From Clavaria fumosa (taxonomy: Eukaryota > Basidiomycota > Agaricomycetes > Agaricales > Clavariaceae), in the NCBI GenBank assembly GCA_951802425.1, contig OX637799.1, positions 558,001 to 622,000 on the forward strand: a stretch of 64,000 nucleotides of DNA, read 5' to 3'. The position numbers were made by a program, and so were the translations under genes. How positions within the stretch are numbered: the stretch's first letter is position 1; the number at the start of each line of letters is the position of its first letter. Shown in pieces: positions 40,745 to 51,535 of this stretch. The notes under the pieces are model-generated. The model did no database searches and was not told the DNA's origin. It saw only the letters and a list, made by a program, of their open reading frames with translations.

Positions 40745-42655
40745 GGGGTCATGGGCAGTGAGGGGATGCATGATGAGGGCAGCAAGGGCGGTGAAGGGAC
40801 GCATGATGAGGGCAGCAGCGGTGGTGAGGGGATGCATGATGAGGACAGTGAGGGATGCATAATGAGAGAATGCACAACAAAGGATGCATGATGAGGGGAC
40901 ATACGACGAGGGATGCATGATGAGGGCAATGGGGGTGGCAGGGGGATGCATGACGAGCAACGAGGGATGCATGATGAGTGGCAAGGGCAACAGTGGCAGC
41001 GAGGGCAACGGCGGCGACGAGGGTGGCGAGGGCAGAGAGGGCAATGGCGGCGGCGAGGGCGGCAAGGGCAATGGTAGTGGTGAGGCCGGCGATGGGATGT
41101 ATGATGAGGGCGGTGAGGGAATGCATGACGAGGGCAGCGAGGGGTGGCGAGGGGATGCATGACGAGGAACACACGGCAAAGGGATGCATGATGACAATGG
41201 CGAGGGGATGAATGATGAGAGAATGCACAACGAAGGATGCATGATGAGGGAATGTATGATGAGGGATGCATGACGAGGGATGCATGATGAGCAATGAAGG
41301 ATGCATGATGAGCAACGAGGGATACATGATGAGGGCAGCGAGGGCAACGGTGGCGGCGAGCGGGGAGGCAACGGAAGCGGCGAGGGTGGCGAGGGCAACG
41401 GCAGCGGCGACGGCAGCGGGGACAGCGGCAGCGGTGAGAGCAGCGAGGGCAATGGTGGCGGCGAGGGCGGCGAGGGCAATGGCGGTGGCGAGAGCAGCGA
41501 GGGCAGCAGCGGTGGTGAGGGCGGCGAGGGCAATGGCGGTGGCGAGGGCAGCGAGGACAATGGCGGTGGCGAGGGCAGCGAGGACAATGGCGGTGGCGAG
41601 GGCAGCGAGGACAATGGCGGTGGCGAGGGCAGCGAGGGCAATGGCGGTGGCGAGGGCAGTGAGGGCAACCGTGGCGGCGAGGGCAGTGAGGGCAATGGCA
41701 GTGGCGAGGGTGGCGACGGGGGATGCATGATGAGCAACGAGGGATACATGATGAGGGCAGCGAGGGCAACGGTGGCGGCGAGCAGCGAGGGCAATGGTGG
41801 CGGCGAGGGCAGTGAGGGCAACGGTGGCAGCGAGGGCAACGGTGGCGGCGAGGGCAATGGCGGTGGCGAGAGCAGCGAGGGCAGCAGCGGTGGTGAGGGT
41901 GGCGAGGGCAATGGCGGTGGCGAGGGCAGCGAGGGCAGCAGCAGTGGTGAGGGCGGCGAGGGCGGCGAGGGCAATGGCAGTGGCAAGGGCGGCAATGGGA
42001 TGTATGATGAGGGCGGCGAGGGAATGCATGACAAGGGTGGCGAAGGGATGCATGATGAGGACGGCAAGAGGATGCATGATGAGAGAATGCACAATGAAGG
42101 ATGCATGATGAGGGAACATACGATGAAGGATGCATGATGAGGGCAGTAGGGATGGCGAGAGGATGCATGACAAGGGCAGTGAGGGGATGCATGACGAGGA
42201 CAGTGAGGGATGCATGACGAGGATGGTGAGGGATGCATGACAAGGATGACGAGGGGATGCATGACAAGGATGACGAGGGGATGCATGATGAGGATGGTGA
42301 GGGGATGCATGACGAGGACGGCGAGGGGATGCATGATGACCAATGAGGGATGCATGACAAGGATGGTAGGGGGATGCATGACAAGGACGGCGAGGGGATG
42401 CATGATGAGGCAACGTACGATGAAGGATGCATGATGAGGGCAGTAGGGGTGGCGAGAGGATGCATGACGAGGGCAGCAAGAGGATGCATGACGAGGGCAG
42501 CAAGAGGATGCATGACGAGGGCAGCAAGAGGATGCATGATGAGGATGGCGAGGGGATGCATGACAAGGACAGTGAGAGATGCATGATGAGTGACGAGGGA
42601 TGCATGATGAGTGCAATGAGGGATGCATGACAAGGACGGCGGAGGGATGCATTGC
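40745..42655. repeat. 1.9-kb compound minisatellite (GGGATGCATGATGAGG / GGCGAGGGCAGCGAGG)
   Basis: Two interleaved word families make up the array: GGGATGCATGAYGAGG and a 12-18-bp GGCGAGGGCAATGGCGGT-type block concentrated at ~40980-41160 and ~41330-42000. Blocks recur at higher order (for example ~41270-41520 and ~41730-41960). Open frames of 600-690 codons on the minus strand are low-complexity Cys/His/Pro or Ala/Leu runs and are not supported as genes. Confidence 0.93.
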
Positions 42656-42714
42656 ACATGGTAGTGGCAGTGTACAGTAGTTAGCAAAAATCATGCATTA
42701 TTGACCTACGGTAG

Positions 42715-44100
42715 TTAGCGTATATAATGCATAGAATCGCTCGCATCGCCTGCTCCACTGGCGTCAGAATTGTGCTGTAGACAGCCGTAAGCACAGACGC
42801 GTGGACCGTCTTCACGATCGCAGAAAAACGGCGCAGATGCGGGTTGGAATGGAGCGCGAAGACGCCTCGGGGCGGCGTCGAGGGGGCGCAGTAGACCCTC
42901 CACGAGCGCAGTGCTGAGGCTGTCGTAAGACCACGGGCGGCGTACGGCATGTGGAAGGCAATCGAGGTCGAGGCGCCGTAGCGGTATTAGTAATTCATGA
43001 ACGTGAGGAGGGACTTATTATTGGGGAAAGTAATTGGAAGGTTGGAAGTGTACTGACCCTAGGGAATGGATGCTTTGTACCATGAGAGTCGGTACATGAA
43101 GGGCGCTCGGCCTTGGGGAGGGCAGGCGGGCCGAGGAAGTGGGGGCATGCGGCGCTGGGGTCGTCGTGCCGCGCAAAGTAGGGGTGGGCACAGCCGACGT
43201 CCGGCGGGGTGGGTTCCCGTTCCCCCTTGACATTGTATGTGGTCCCGATGGGCGCGTCGGCGACACCCTCGCCGCCCGGGTCGCCTGGCGCGAAGGGAGT
43301 GTCGCTATACAGGGACTGCCATAGGCTCTGCATGTGAGCGCGGTCGGGTGAGGGAGATTTGCGCATCACTTACATATTTCGATATAATCTTCTCCAGGGC
43401 CGCGGCTAGCAATTTCCACTCGAAGACTTTGAGGTCCTTCTCGATGTTGCGGGGCCGCGGGTCCGGAAAATCCATGATGCGCTGGAAGAACGACTCGAAG
43501 CCGGGACGGTTCTTCGACACGGTGATGGGCTTGAGGCCCTCGAGATTGCGGCGAATCCTGTTCCTTTCCTCTACCTCGAAATGCGAGTCCACTAGCTTCT
43601 CCAGCAGATATATGATGTCGACAGAGGTGACGAACAACTGATATGCTTCCGCTCTATGGATACAAGAGATTACAATGTCGGAGCTAGAGTATGCTTCTTG
43701 CGTGATAGCCTCACAGGAAACCCTCAAGTTGTGGCCGTGTAGTTCCTTGTGAAACCTGACCAGACGACGGCCTAGTTTGAACTCGGAATCTTCCCAGTTA
43801 TAGCAGATGCGGTCGAGAGAGTTCAACAGCTCCAGGGTCGCTCTCTGCACATATCCATTCCCAAAACCTTCCAGATGACTTGTCCGCATTAGAGAATTGG
43901 ACGTCTTGCAGACTGGCACGGGTCGTTTTTGACGGGCTTTCGAAGACAGAGCGTGGTCCGCCGGCCCAAGGGGCGGGGTTGAGAGGACATCGACCGGAGA
44001 GTTCTGGGGTGAAGAATCTGGCGACGTAGGTTCAAGTTTGACTTCCTCAGCTTCCTCTTTGCAGGGAATGGACCCAAATTCGGAGGGGCAGTTGTAATCT
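42715..44100 (-). CDS. Medusa-like (DUF7082-type) transcriptional regulator, 5' exons not found
   Basis: A long exon (44100-43374) begins after a CAG acceptor and contains YVQRATLELLNSLDRICYNW, RRLVRFHKELHG, VISCIHR, FVTSVDIIYLLEKLVDSHF, RNRIRRNLEGLKPITVSK, FFQRIMDFPDPRPRNIEKD and KVFEWKLLAAALEKIISKY. This matches the conserved region of fungal MedA/Acr1-type developmental regulators (conidiation and morphogenesis in ascomycetes). A 46-bp intron (43328-43373) leads to a second exon (43327-43058; SLWQSLYSDTPF...) with a following GTCAGT donor. A GC-rich open stretch ending at 42715 may be the last exon, but its acceptor is unclear. No start codon is visible; minisatellites crowd both sides, so the gene may be truncated. 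The assignment comes from remembered family motifs. Confidence 0.6.
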
Positions 44101-44103
44101 CTG

Positions 44104-44518
44104 CGACCTGGCGAGCGAATTAAGTCCTGTTAGGAAACTAAGCAGTTAGGTAACTAGGCAGTTAGGTAACTAAGTGGGTAGACAACTCAGTGACTAAGTT
44201 GGGGATAACGGAACGAAGTCACGAGGCGGCCAACTGACATATATGAAGGACCAAACTGGACAAAATTCAAATCTTGGGTCATTTATGCTTCCAGACATGC
44301 ATGCACACATGTGTACATGCATGGACATGCATGTCCATGTATGTCCAGACATGTCCATACATGTCCATACATGTCCATACATGTCCATACATGTCCATAC
44401 ATGTCCATCTGCATACATGTGTGCCCATTCATGTACATGCATGGGCCATGAATGTGCATATGTGTCCATGTATGGGCACATGTGTCAATATTGGCCCTGT
44501 GTGTGCAAATGTATGCCA
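44104..44518. repeat. simple repeats upstream of the Medusa-like gene
   Basis: Repeats of GCAGTTAGGTAACTA at ~44130-44190 and a CATGTCCATA array (~44300-44410) flanked by CATGCA words. Open frames here (Met/Cys/His-rich) are repeat-driven. Confidence 0.8.
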
Positions 44519-44899
44519 ATATATGTGCAAGCATATGCTAATTTGTGCAAGCTTATGCTAAAATATGTGCAAGCCTATGCTAATTTGTGCAAGCTTATGC
44601 TAAAATATGTGCAAGCCTATGCTAATTTGTGCAAGCTTATGCTAAAATATGTGCAAGCCTATGCTAATTTGTGCAAGCTTATGCTAAAATATGTGCAAGC
44701 CTATGCTAATTTGTGCAAGCTTATGCTAAAATATGTGCAAGCCTATGCTAATTTGTGCAAGCTTATGCTAAAATATGTGCAAGCCTATGCTAATTTGTGC
44801 AAGCTTATGCTAAAATATGTGCAAGCCTATGCTAATTTGTGCAAGCTTATGCTAAAATATGTGCAAGCCTATGCTAATTTGTGCAAGCTTATGCTAAAA
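44519..44899 (+). repeat. 42-bp minisatellite, nine copies, left of the helicase
   Basis: The unit AATATGTGCAAGCCTATGCT + AATTTGTGCAAGCTTATGCT + AA repeats almost without variation. Each unit is a doubled half-unit (TGTGCAAGC(C/T)TATGCT). Confidence 0.95.
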
Positions 44900-44936
44900 C
44901 TAGGGAAGCGCCGCCTTGCGTCGGCAGAACCCTTGC

Positions 44937-45162
44937 TTGCCCGCGACTCAAGGAAAAGACATTTATATAAGCTTTAGCACAATTTCTATAAGTAGCCGAG
45001 AAACCTCATCTAAATATCTAAGTAAAAAAGTCCATTTCTATCTATCTGTCGCCAATTAAGGTGATGATACTGCAAAGAAATAGGTTGTTAGCAAAGCCAA
45101 TGAGAGCGAGATAAGACAGACCTTCTACATCCTTATTTACCCTGAGTTTTTTCACTGGAGAG
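44937..45162 (+). promoter_or_regulatory. possible promoter/leader of the helicase gene
   Basis: An AT-rich stretch with a TATATAAG box at ~44961, ~200 bp upstream of the ATG at 45163. No Rep (HUH) domain of a Helitron is found upstream; minisatellite occupies the place where it should be. Confidence 0.35.
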
Positions 45163-47736
45163 ATGTTTGGAGTCAGCGGATCGACTCGGTTAATCTTGCG
45201 CTTCTTCGGAGTGCCTGATAGAGAGGGTTATGATGGTCAATATGTGACAGATATTCCTGGGAAACCAAAACGAGGCCGGCCTCGCAATACACGTGTCAAG
45301 TATAACAACAGCCATCCCAAATGCACCCGCAAACTCAGGATTGTCCGATCAAATGGTCACCGAAATCTGGCAAACTTTGTTGGTCAATATTTTCCACGAC
45401 GAGATGATGAAGACATACATGACTTCTATTGTGCAAGTATGCTGATGTTGCTCAAGCCTTGGCGAAACATCAAAACAGATTTGAAGGATCCAAATGAGCC
45501 ATGGTCTGACGCACTTGAAAGTTTTGTCTTGCACTCACCAGGGAGAATCAAATTCATCCTCTCAAGCATCCAATACTTCCACGAATGCGAGTCAGCAGCC
45601 AAAGATGACCATAGTATCAATCCGCCATCTACACATGTGCATATGGATGGCATCAGACCTGCAGAAGATAATGCAGAAGACTCAGATTGGGAAGGAGACG
45701 CTACTGGATTGACCGAGGAGGCGATTACGGACCTGCTTCATGACCAGACACCATGGCGGGACAAAACCTATGCATATTTGGCTGTAGAAATGGCAAAACG
45801 AGCCAAGATTTTCCCTGATGACATATCGCAATGGGAGCCTTTCAGTTCTTCTTCCACAGGTAATGTTACTGACAACATATTGCGATGAGAGCTTTCTAAT
45901 CCCTCTTCATCAGGTAATGCCACTGGTGATGACTTCGTCAAACTGCATAGATGGAGGGAACAGATGAAACTTGACGTACAAATGCAAAACCACGCTCACG
46001 AACACCCCCAGGAAATATTACCTCAAACCCAAGATGCACGGGTGGAACACTTGGCTCCTGCCCCCCCTGTTGTGATAGCAGAAGACAGCACAAGACCCAC
46101 CAATTACAGTTTCGCATCTGAGGCTTCATTAACAGCACTTGATCTTTCACTGTTAAAAGTGGATCAGCGTCGTGCTTATGATATCGTCATGTGGCACCTT
46201 GAGCAGACATTAAAGGGGAGGAACCCTCCTCCATTGCGGATGATTATATATGGCGAAGGTGGGACGGGAAAGTCAAAGGTCATCCAGACCATTACTGAGG
46301 GTTTTGTGCGATTGGGCATGCGGCACTTGTTGCTGAAATCTGCGTACACAGGAGTTGCAGCTTCACTTATAGATGGAAAAACAACTCACTCTATTGGGAG
46401 CATCCAAACGAATACAGCATCAAGGCTCAGCAACGAGGCAAAGGGAAAGCTGCAAGTTTTCTGGAGAAACTACCGCTATCTTATCATCGATGAATATTCC
46501 ATGTTGGCAAAGACATTCCTGGCTCACCTATCACACAATATCAGCATTGGAAAGGCAGGCGCCGATGCAAAGGATCTGAACCACTCTTTCGGAGGCGTCA
46601 ATGTCATCCTTTGTGGTGACCTACATCAATTTCCACCTGTTGCAACGAATACAACAGAGGCTCTATATTATCCAATTGATGCAGCAAATGATCGCATTGA
46701 GGCTCAGCTCGGACGAAAGATCTATGAAGAGTTCAGGACTGTGGTAATCCTCAAAGAACAGATACGGGTCACCGATGATGTCTGGCGCGATTTCCTGGTG
46801 CGTCTTAGGCATGGGAGAGTTGAGGAAAATGACATCAGAATGTTGCGGACACTGGTTATTGGCCACAAAAACTCACTCCCTTGCGACTTTAACTCGGACG
46901 CATGGTCAAACATGGCACTCGTTACTCCACGTCATTTGGTGTGGGAAACATGGAATGAAGAGGCTGTTCGGAAATGGTGCCATGATACAGGACAACGCTT
47001 ATTCATTTGCCATGCTGAAGACAGGATCAAAGGACGCCCATTAACACAGACCGAACGATACGCACTCACAGCACGATGGAAAAACACTCAGAGGCGCAAA
47101 CGCAGAGAACTACCGGTCAAAATAGAGCTTGCTATCGGCATGAAAGTTATGGTCACAAGCAATATTGAAACAGACCTGGATGTAACGAACGGAGCCAGAG
47201 GAGAGATAGTTGACATCATTTTGCACCCAGAGGAACCGCCGATTGGGGAGGACCCCGCAATTGTTGAACTGAAATCCCTCCCAGCATACATCCTAGTGAA
47301 GTTGAATCGGACTCGAGCATCACGGCTGGAAGGGTTGGAAGATTCTGTGATACCTGTGGAGCCGACAATCACAAATATGCAAATCAAAGTCAAGAACCAA
47401 GCAGGAAAGATGATGACACGTACCGTCAAGCGGAAGCAATTCCCAATCACGGCGGCATATGCCTTCACAGATTACCGATCTCAAGGCCAAACAATACCTT
47501 ATGTGCTTGTAGACATTGCGACACCACCCAGTGGTGGGACGCTGTCTCTCTTCAATCTGTATGTGGCCTTATCATGCAGTTCTGGTCGCTCAACTATCCG
47601 GTTATTGCGGGACTTTGATGACGCTATCTTACGGCGGGCACACAGTGCGGCATTACTGGCAGAAGATAGACGTTTAGAGGAGCTTAATCAGAGTACAACT
47701 GGGTGGTGGATGGAAATAATGAAAGATACGCTATAG
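45163..47736 (+). CDS. Helitron-type Pif1-like helicase, Rep domain missing
   Basis: The frame is open apart from a 54-bp GT-AG segment (~45860-45913) that contains the only stop and can be removed in phase as an intron, giving SSSTGNATGDD. Residues ~40-150 (RKLRIVRSNGHRNLANFVG split here, QYFPRRDD, MLMLLKPWRNIKTDLK, SNIQYFHECES-like) match the linker between Rep and helicase of basidiomycete Helitrons. The helicase has Walker A GEGGTGKSK, Walker B LIIDEYSM, LCGDLHQFPPV, and AFTDYRSQGQTI. In motif VI the usual ALSRxSGR reads ALSCSSGR, replacing the arginine-finger residue. The HUH nuclease part is absent. The length (~840 residues) and openness are notable among decayed neighbours. Confidence 0.85.
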
Positions 47737-47844
47737 AGTGCAGTGTACTTCGTGATCACGAGAGTCGGAAATCGGAATCGGAAAGAACCGTATCCATCGG
47801 GAAAACTCGGGTGAGTTGTCGCGGCGAATTATGGGGTTGCAGAA

Positions 47845-47860
47845 CCCTTGCAAGCAAGGG
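47845..47860 (+). other. perfect 16-bp hairpin CCCTTGCAAGCAAGGG
   Basis: A self-complementary hairpin at the junction between the helicase segment and the right minisatellite, overlapping a 13-bp word also found at the left junction. Helitrons carry a 3' hairpin, but no CTRR end is visible after it. Confidence 0.5.
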
Positions 47861-48230
47861 AATATGTGCAAGCCTATGCCAATTTGTGCAGAATTATGCT
47901 AAAATATGTGCAAGCCTATGCCAATTTGTGCAAGCTTATGCTATTATATGTGCAAGCTTATGTCAATTTGTGCAGAATTATGCTAAAATATGTGCAAGCC
48001 TATGCCAATTTGTGCAGAATTATGCTAAAATATGTGCAAGCCTATGCCAATTTGTGCAGAATTATGCTAAAATATGTGCAAGCCTATGCCAATTTGTGCA
48101 GAATTATGCTATTATATGTGCAAGCTTATGTCAATTTGTGCAGAATTATACTATTATATGTGCAAGCTTATGCCAATTTGTGCAGAATTATGCTTATATG
48201 TGTGCAGGTCTATGTCAATTTGTGCAGACT
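47861..48230 (+). repeat. 42-bp minisatellite, about nine copies, right of the helicase
   Basis: The unit AATATGTGCAAGCCTATGCC + AATTTGTGCAGAATTATGCT + AA is clearly related to the array at 44519 and in the same orientation. Confidence 0.95.
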
Positions 48231-48668
48231 TGTTATATCTGGGTCATGGAGGTCAGGCAGATTCAAGTCCAGTTGGGGTTTGCAAGGTTCAGGCTGCTAC
48301 AGTGAGGGTAGAACCAGTCAGAGTTCTGGAGTTAGAATAGAATGAGCACTAGCCAGGTGCCTGTTGGAGTCTGAGCCAAGTGTTAGAGGTGATGGCCAGA
48401 GAATTTCCCCTGCGCCTATACCCTCCCTCCCAATGGGGAGAGGACCCCTGGTAGTGTCTCTGTGGCATGTGTGGCAGAGTCACATGGTTGCCAGGGAGCG
48501 TCAACGGTTGCATGCAAAGGGATGCATAGTGGCGAACTATGTGGGTACCCCGGAACCTTCTGATCCTAAAGTAAGCTTGACCGGTTGATCTGGCTGGCCG
48601 CTGCTTGGGGGCTACTGTAGGCTATCTGACACACACCCGGAGTAGTGTGTACCTAATGGGGGGGTAAT
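48231..48668. other. unassigned, possibly the 3' end of an LTR element
   Basis: A ~75-codon frame (48364-48588) has no recognised motif. The sequence ends in a purine/G-rich tract (AATGGGGGGGTAA) just before an LTR-like TG. Confidence 0.35.
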
Positions 48669-48808
48669 GTGAGGATCACAGGCCATCCTCGCATAAACAG
48701 ATATGCTATATAAGGTCTGCCAGTCATGGTCAAGGGATTGACCATTGCTGCCCTTTTGGCGCAGCAGGTTGTAGCGCTGTTGGCGGACACGTGACGTAAT
48801 TCCTAACA
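48669..48808 (+). repeat. LTR-like segment (TGTGAGGATCAC...CCTAACA)
   Basis: TG...CA ends, a preceding purine tract and an internal TATATAAGG (~48707) suggest a short LTR. No partner copy was found in the window. Confidence 0.4.
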
Positions 48809-48828
48809 GAAAGCACTAAGCATGAACT

Positions 48829-50619
48829 CAGGCTGGAGCTTGGGATGATGCAGTGCAAGCTGGACAACTTGCACGAGGAGTATGAGAAGGGCAATGCCCT
48901 TTGTGCTGGGCACTGGCAAAAGCTTGAAAAAGCTTATGATAGTCTGGATAAGGTCAAGGAGGACCTTAGAAGTGCACAGGAGAAGATTCTCTCCTTGACA
49001 GAGAAGTTGGCAAGCACCAATGAGGAACTCGCCACATTGCGAACCATGGCGAAGGGAAGGGACCTGAAAGGGATCCCTTGGAGTGGGACCCTAAAAGGGC
49101 CTGCACTGCCAGCTCATATGCAGACATAGCACCGCCTATGGGGGACGTGGACATCCCCATGAGCGTTGAGGAGGGTATCCCCCTCTTCCACCTGCTGGTA
49201 TTAACCAGCAGAACCCTGATGCCTCATTGAGGCACAAATGAACATTTGTGGAGATGGTGCTTGCGCCTCCGACAAGGGGTTAGCCCAGACAGGGCTCTGG
49301 ATGGCTATCCCTGGCCATCAGGGATGTCTGTCAAACCTGGCATGTGGGTTGTTGAGTTGAAGATGGTTGAGGAGGTGATAGCCCTCAACCAGCAGGCGCA
49401 TCATGGAGCACCTGATGGCAGTTACAATATGACTGCTGTGATGAAGATGTGATGGGCCATTAAGGAGGCCCAGAAGAACGCGGCAGCAGGAAAGCTGCCT
49501 ATGCCAGTTGAGGACTGGCTGTTGAGGAACTGGAGAGTTCCTGCTGGTGTCAAGAAATCAGCAGACCAGGTAGCACACCATCTGCAAGGGCAGATGTTGC
49601 GAGAGAGCAGAGGGATGGGCGACCCATCCCTGAGGGCAGGACCCTCAGAAGTCACAGGAGGGGGAGCACCCTCCTATTTGTCGTACCAGACATTGCCACT
49701 GACAATGGCAAGAGTGGTTGCACCTCCCATTAGGGAGTTTATAGAGACTGGGGAGCCATTGCTCCCCCAAGAGCTGTGGCTCTCCTTTGTAGGGGAGAAG
49801 GGGGAAATTCCCCCTATGAATCCAAAAGGCAACAGAGGTGCAGTGTCAGACCTGCGCTGCAGGGCTGCCAATATAAGGATGGGCAAGGTGGCTGTCCTTG
49901 GCATTGATAAAGATGGGGACTCACCCCTGTCTTTTGCATGCAAGGTGGCCATCTGGTGCACCATAATGTTGTGCGCACCGTCTTGGGCCCGAATATGGCA
50001 CCCATTCCTAGCTATGGCTGTAGCCCTCTTTGTGTCAAAGGGGGCATATGTGCAGGCCATCAAAGGGAGAGTCCTCCCTGTACGACATTCCAGGCTCTGG
50101 AACACAAAAATAACACCAGCCGTCATGCAGACAATCGAGGCGTTTGTAGACTCCGGAGTCTCCATTGAGGAAACAGAGCTCTGGGACGAATTTGTACTCA
50201 CGTGGGCATGTGAGTATGTGCGAAAGGGGAATGCCCCCTTGGATGACAATATCCAGCTAGCACTGGGTGAATGGGAGAAGCCTCCCATACCTCCCTGGAC
50301 ATATGCACTGCTAGAGTGCATAGGGCATGGGGTGCATCCGCGCCATCTTTGGTTGAGTGAGAAGATGGGAGACGAACAGAGGGGTGATGCACCCCTGGAA
50401 GACAGTGGAAGCATGTCCACCATTAGAAACCCCCTAGGGCTACCTATTGGGGGTTTAACAATATCCCAGACAGAGGGTGTGGGGCCCTCTCAAAAACAAA
50501 AAAAGAAAGCAGCTAAGTCATCAGCTGCTAAGGCTGTGAAGAGGCCTGTTGTGTTGTCACCCAACTGGAGTGATGATGAGGGCAAGCCACCATGCGACTA
50601 CGAGCAGGGCTCGGACTAA
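48829..50619 (+). pseudogene. unidentified gag-like protein of an LTR-type element
   Basis: It starts with a strongly coiled-coil segment (48845-49070: LEKAYDSLDKVKEDLRSAQE). After a frame change, a second frame runs from ~49246 to 50619, broken once by TGA at 49450-49452. The long part is a globular region rich in Trp and Pro (GKVAVLGIDKDGDSPL, KITPAVMQTIEAFVDSGVSI) and ends in a Lys-rich tract and acidic tail (SPNWSDDEG). No protease, RT or zinc knuckle is seen. I do not recognise the family; gag-like status is inferred from its place between LTR-like ends. Confidence 0.4.
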
Positions 50620-50917
50620 GTGTCCGAGACCTTTAAAAAATATGCCTACCCTGCAGGATGAGACAGCAGCACTTGGGGCACCCCCCACTGGGGTGTGCCA
50701 CTTGTGACATGCTGTCCAACTGGGGGCAGGTCATGCAGACCACCAGGTAGGACCCATCAGCACTAGGCGAAGGCCCCAGGAGGGGATTGCACCCAGTGAC
50801 ATGGCGGTAACCCTGCCCAAGGGGATGCATCCCTTTTAAATTATTACACAATCCTGCTCGTCATCCTGCACTGCCCACATGTCATCTCTGGTTGGGGGCC
50901 TCTCCAGTGGGGGAGGG
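50620..50917. other. spacer ending in a polypurine tract
   Basis: No supported gene. AGTGGGGGAGGG lies immediately before the LTR-like TG at 50918. Confidence 0.4.
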
Positions 50918-51132
50918 TGTAAGGCTATAGGCCTTTTCTGTTCTTATATTACATAAGCTATATACCATATTAGTCTCCGCTTGGGCTATGCTTATGTCAG
51001 CGGCCTCTGGAGGGCTGCTCGCCTATATAAACTGTGTTGTGACTGTACACAGAGGGTAGATCCCTCTATATAGAACTACTACACTCAATATACCATTGAG
51101 TCCAGTTCTTTTGAGGGATAGAAGTCATTACA
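50918..51132 (+). repeat. LTR-like segment (TGTAAGGCTATAGG...TCATTACA)
   Basis: 215 bp with TG...CA ends, an upstream purine tract and a TATATAAAC box (~51025). It shares only the first bases with the segment at 48669, so the two are not a matching LTR pair. Confidence 0.45.
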
Positions 51133-51217
51133 GAGAACCTGGGTACCTGGTGAACCTGCCTGAGGGGTACAGCTTTCTCAGGGGTACAAAAATTTGTACC
51201 CATACCCATACCCTCAC

Positions 51218-51522
51218 TGTCAGACTTAGTCTCACGGTTCACACAACTTAATGTAAGGTCGATGATGACGATACTAACATAAGGGGAAAAGGGTACAAAT
51301 AAGAAAGTGACGTAGTATATATAGCAAGCGGTTCGGGAGTTGCCGGCGTTCCCACGCTCGGACCCCGTGCGTCACGTGATGCGTCCAGGCCCGGGTCACG
51401 TGATTTTCCCATTATGTAAGCCACCACCCGTTCGGGTCACGTGACTCGTCCGCAAACTTCCCACAACTCTTTTGCGATCCTTTCTTGGCCTTTCCAACCT
51501 GCTTATGTAAGCGATCCTGACA
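51218..51522 (-). repeat. 3' LTR of the Gypsy element
   Basis: TG...CA. It contains three CACGTG palindromes (51373-51378, 51397-51402, 51438-51443) and a TATATATA box (~51316). In the element's orientation the CACGTG sites lie upstream of the TATA box, as promoter elements should. Confidence 0.9.
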
Positions 51523-51535
51523 TCACCCCCCTCTT
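51523..51535 (-). other. polypurine tract of the Gypsy element
   Basis: On the minus strand AAGAGGGGGGTGA directly precedes the 3' LTR; it primes plus-strand DNA synthesis. Confidence 0.8.

Noticed and set aside
40621..42694. Three minus-strand open frames of 636-688 codons (His/Cys/Pro-rich, Ala/Leu-rich)
   Set aside because: They are different readings of the same minisatellite; low complexity, no start context, no conserved domain.
44243..44977. 244-codon frame rich in Met/Cys/Leu
   Set aside because: Built entirely from the CATGTCCAT and 42-bp arrays.
48669..51132. A single LTR element with 5' LTR at 48669 and 3' LTR at 50918
   Set aside because: The two LTR-like segments differ in length (140 and 215 bp) and share only the first few bases, so they are not a pair.
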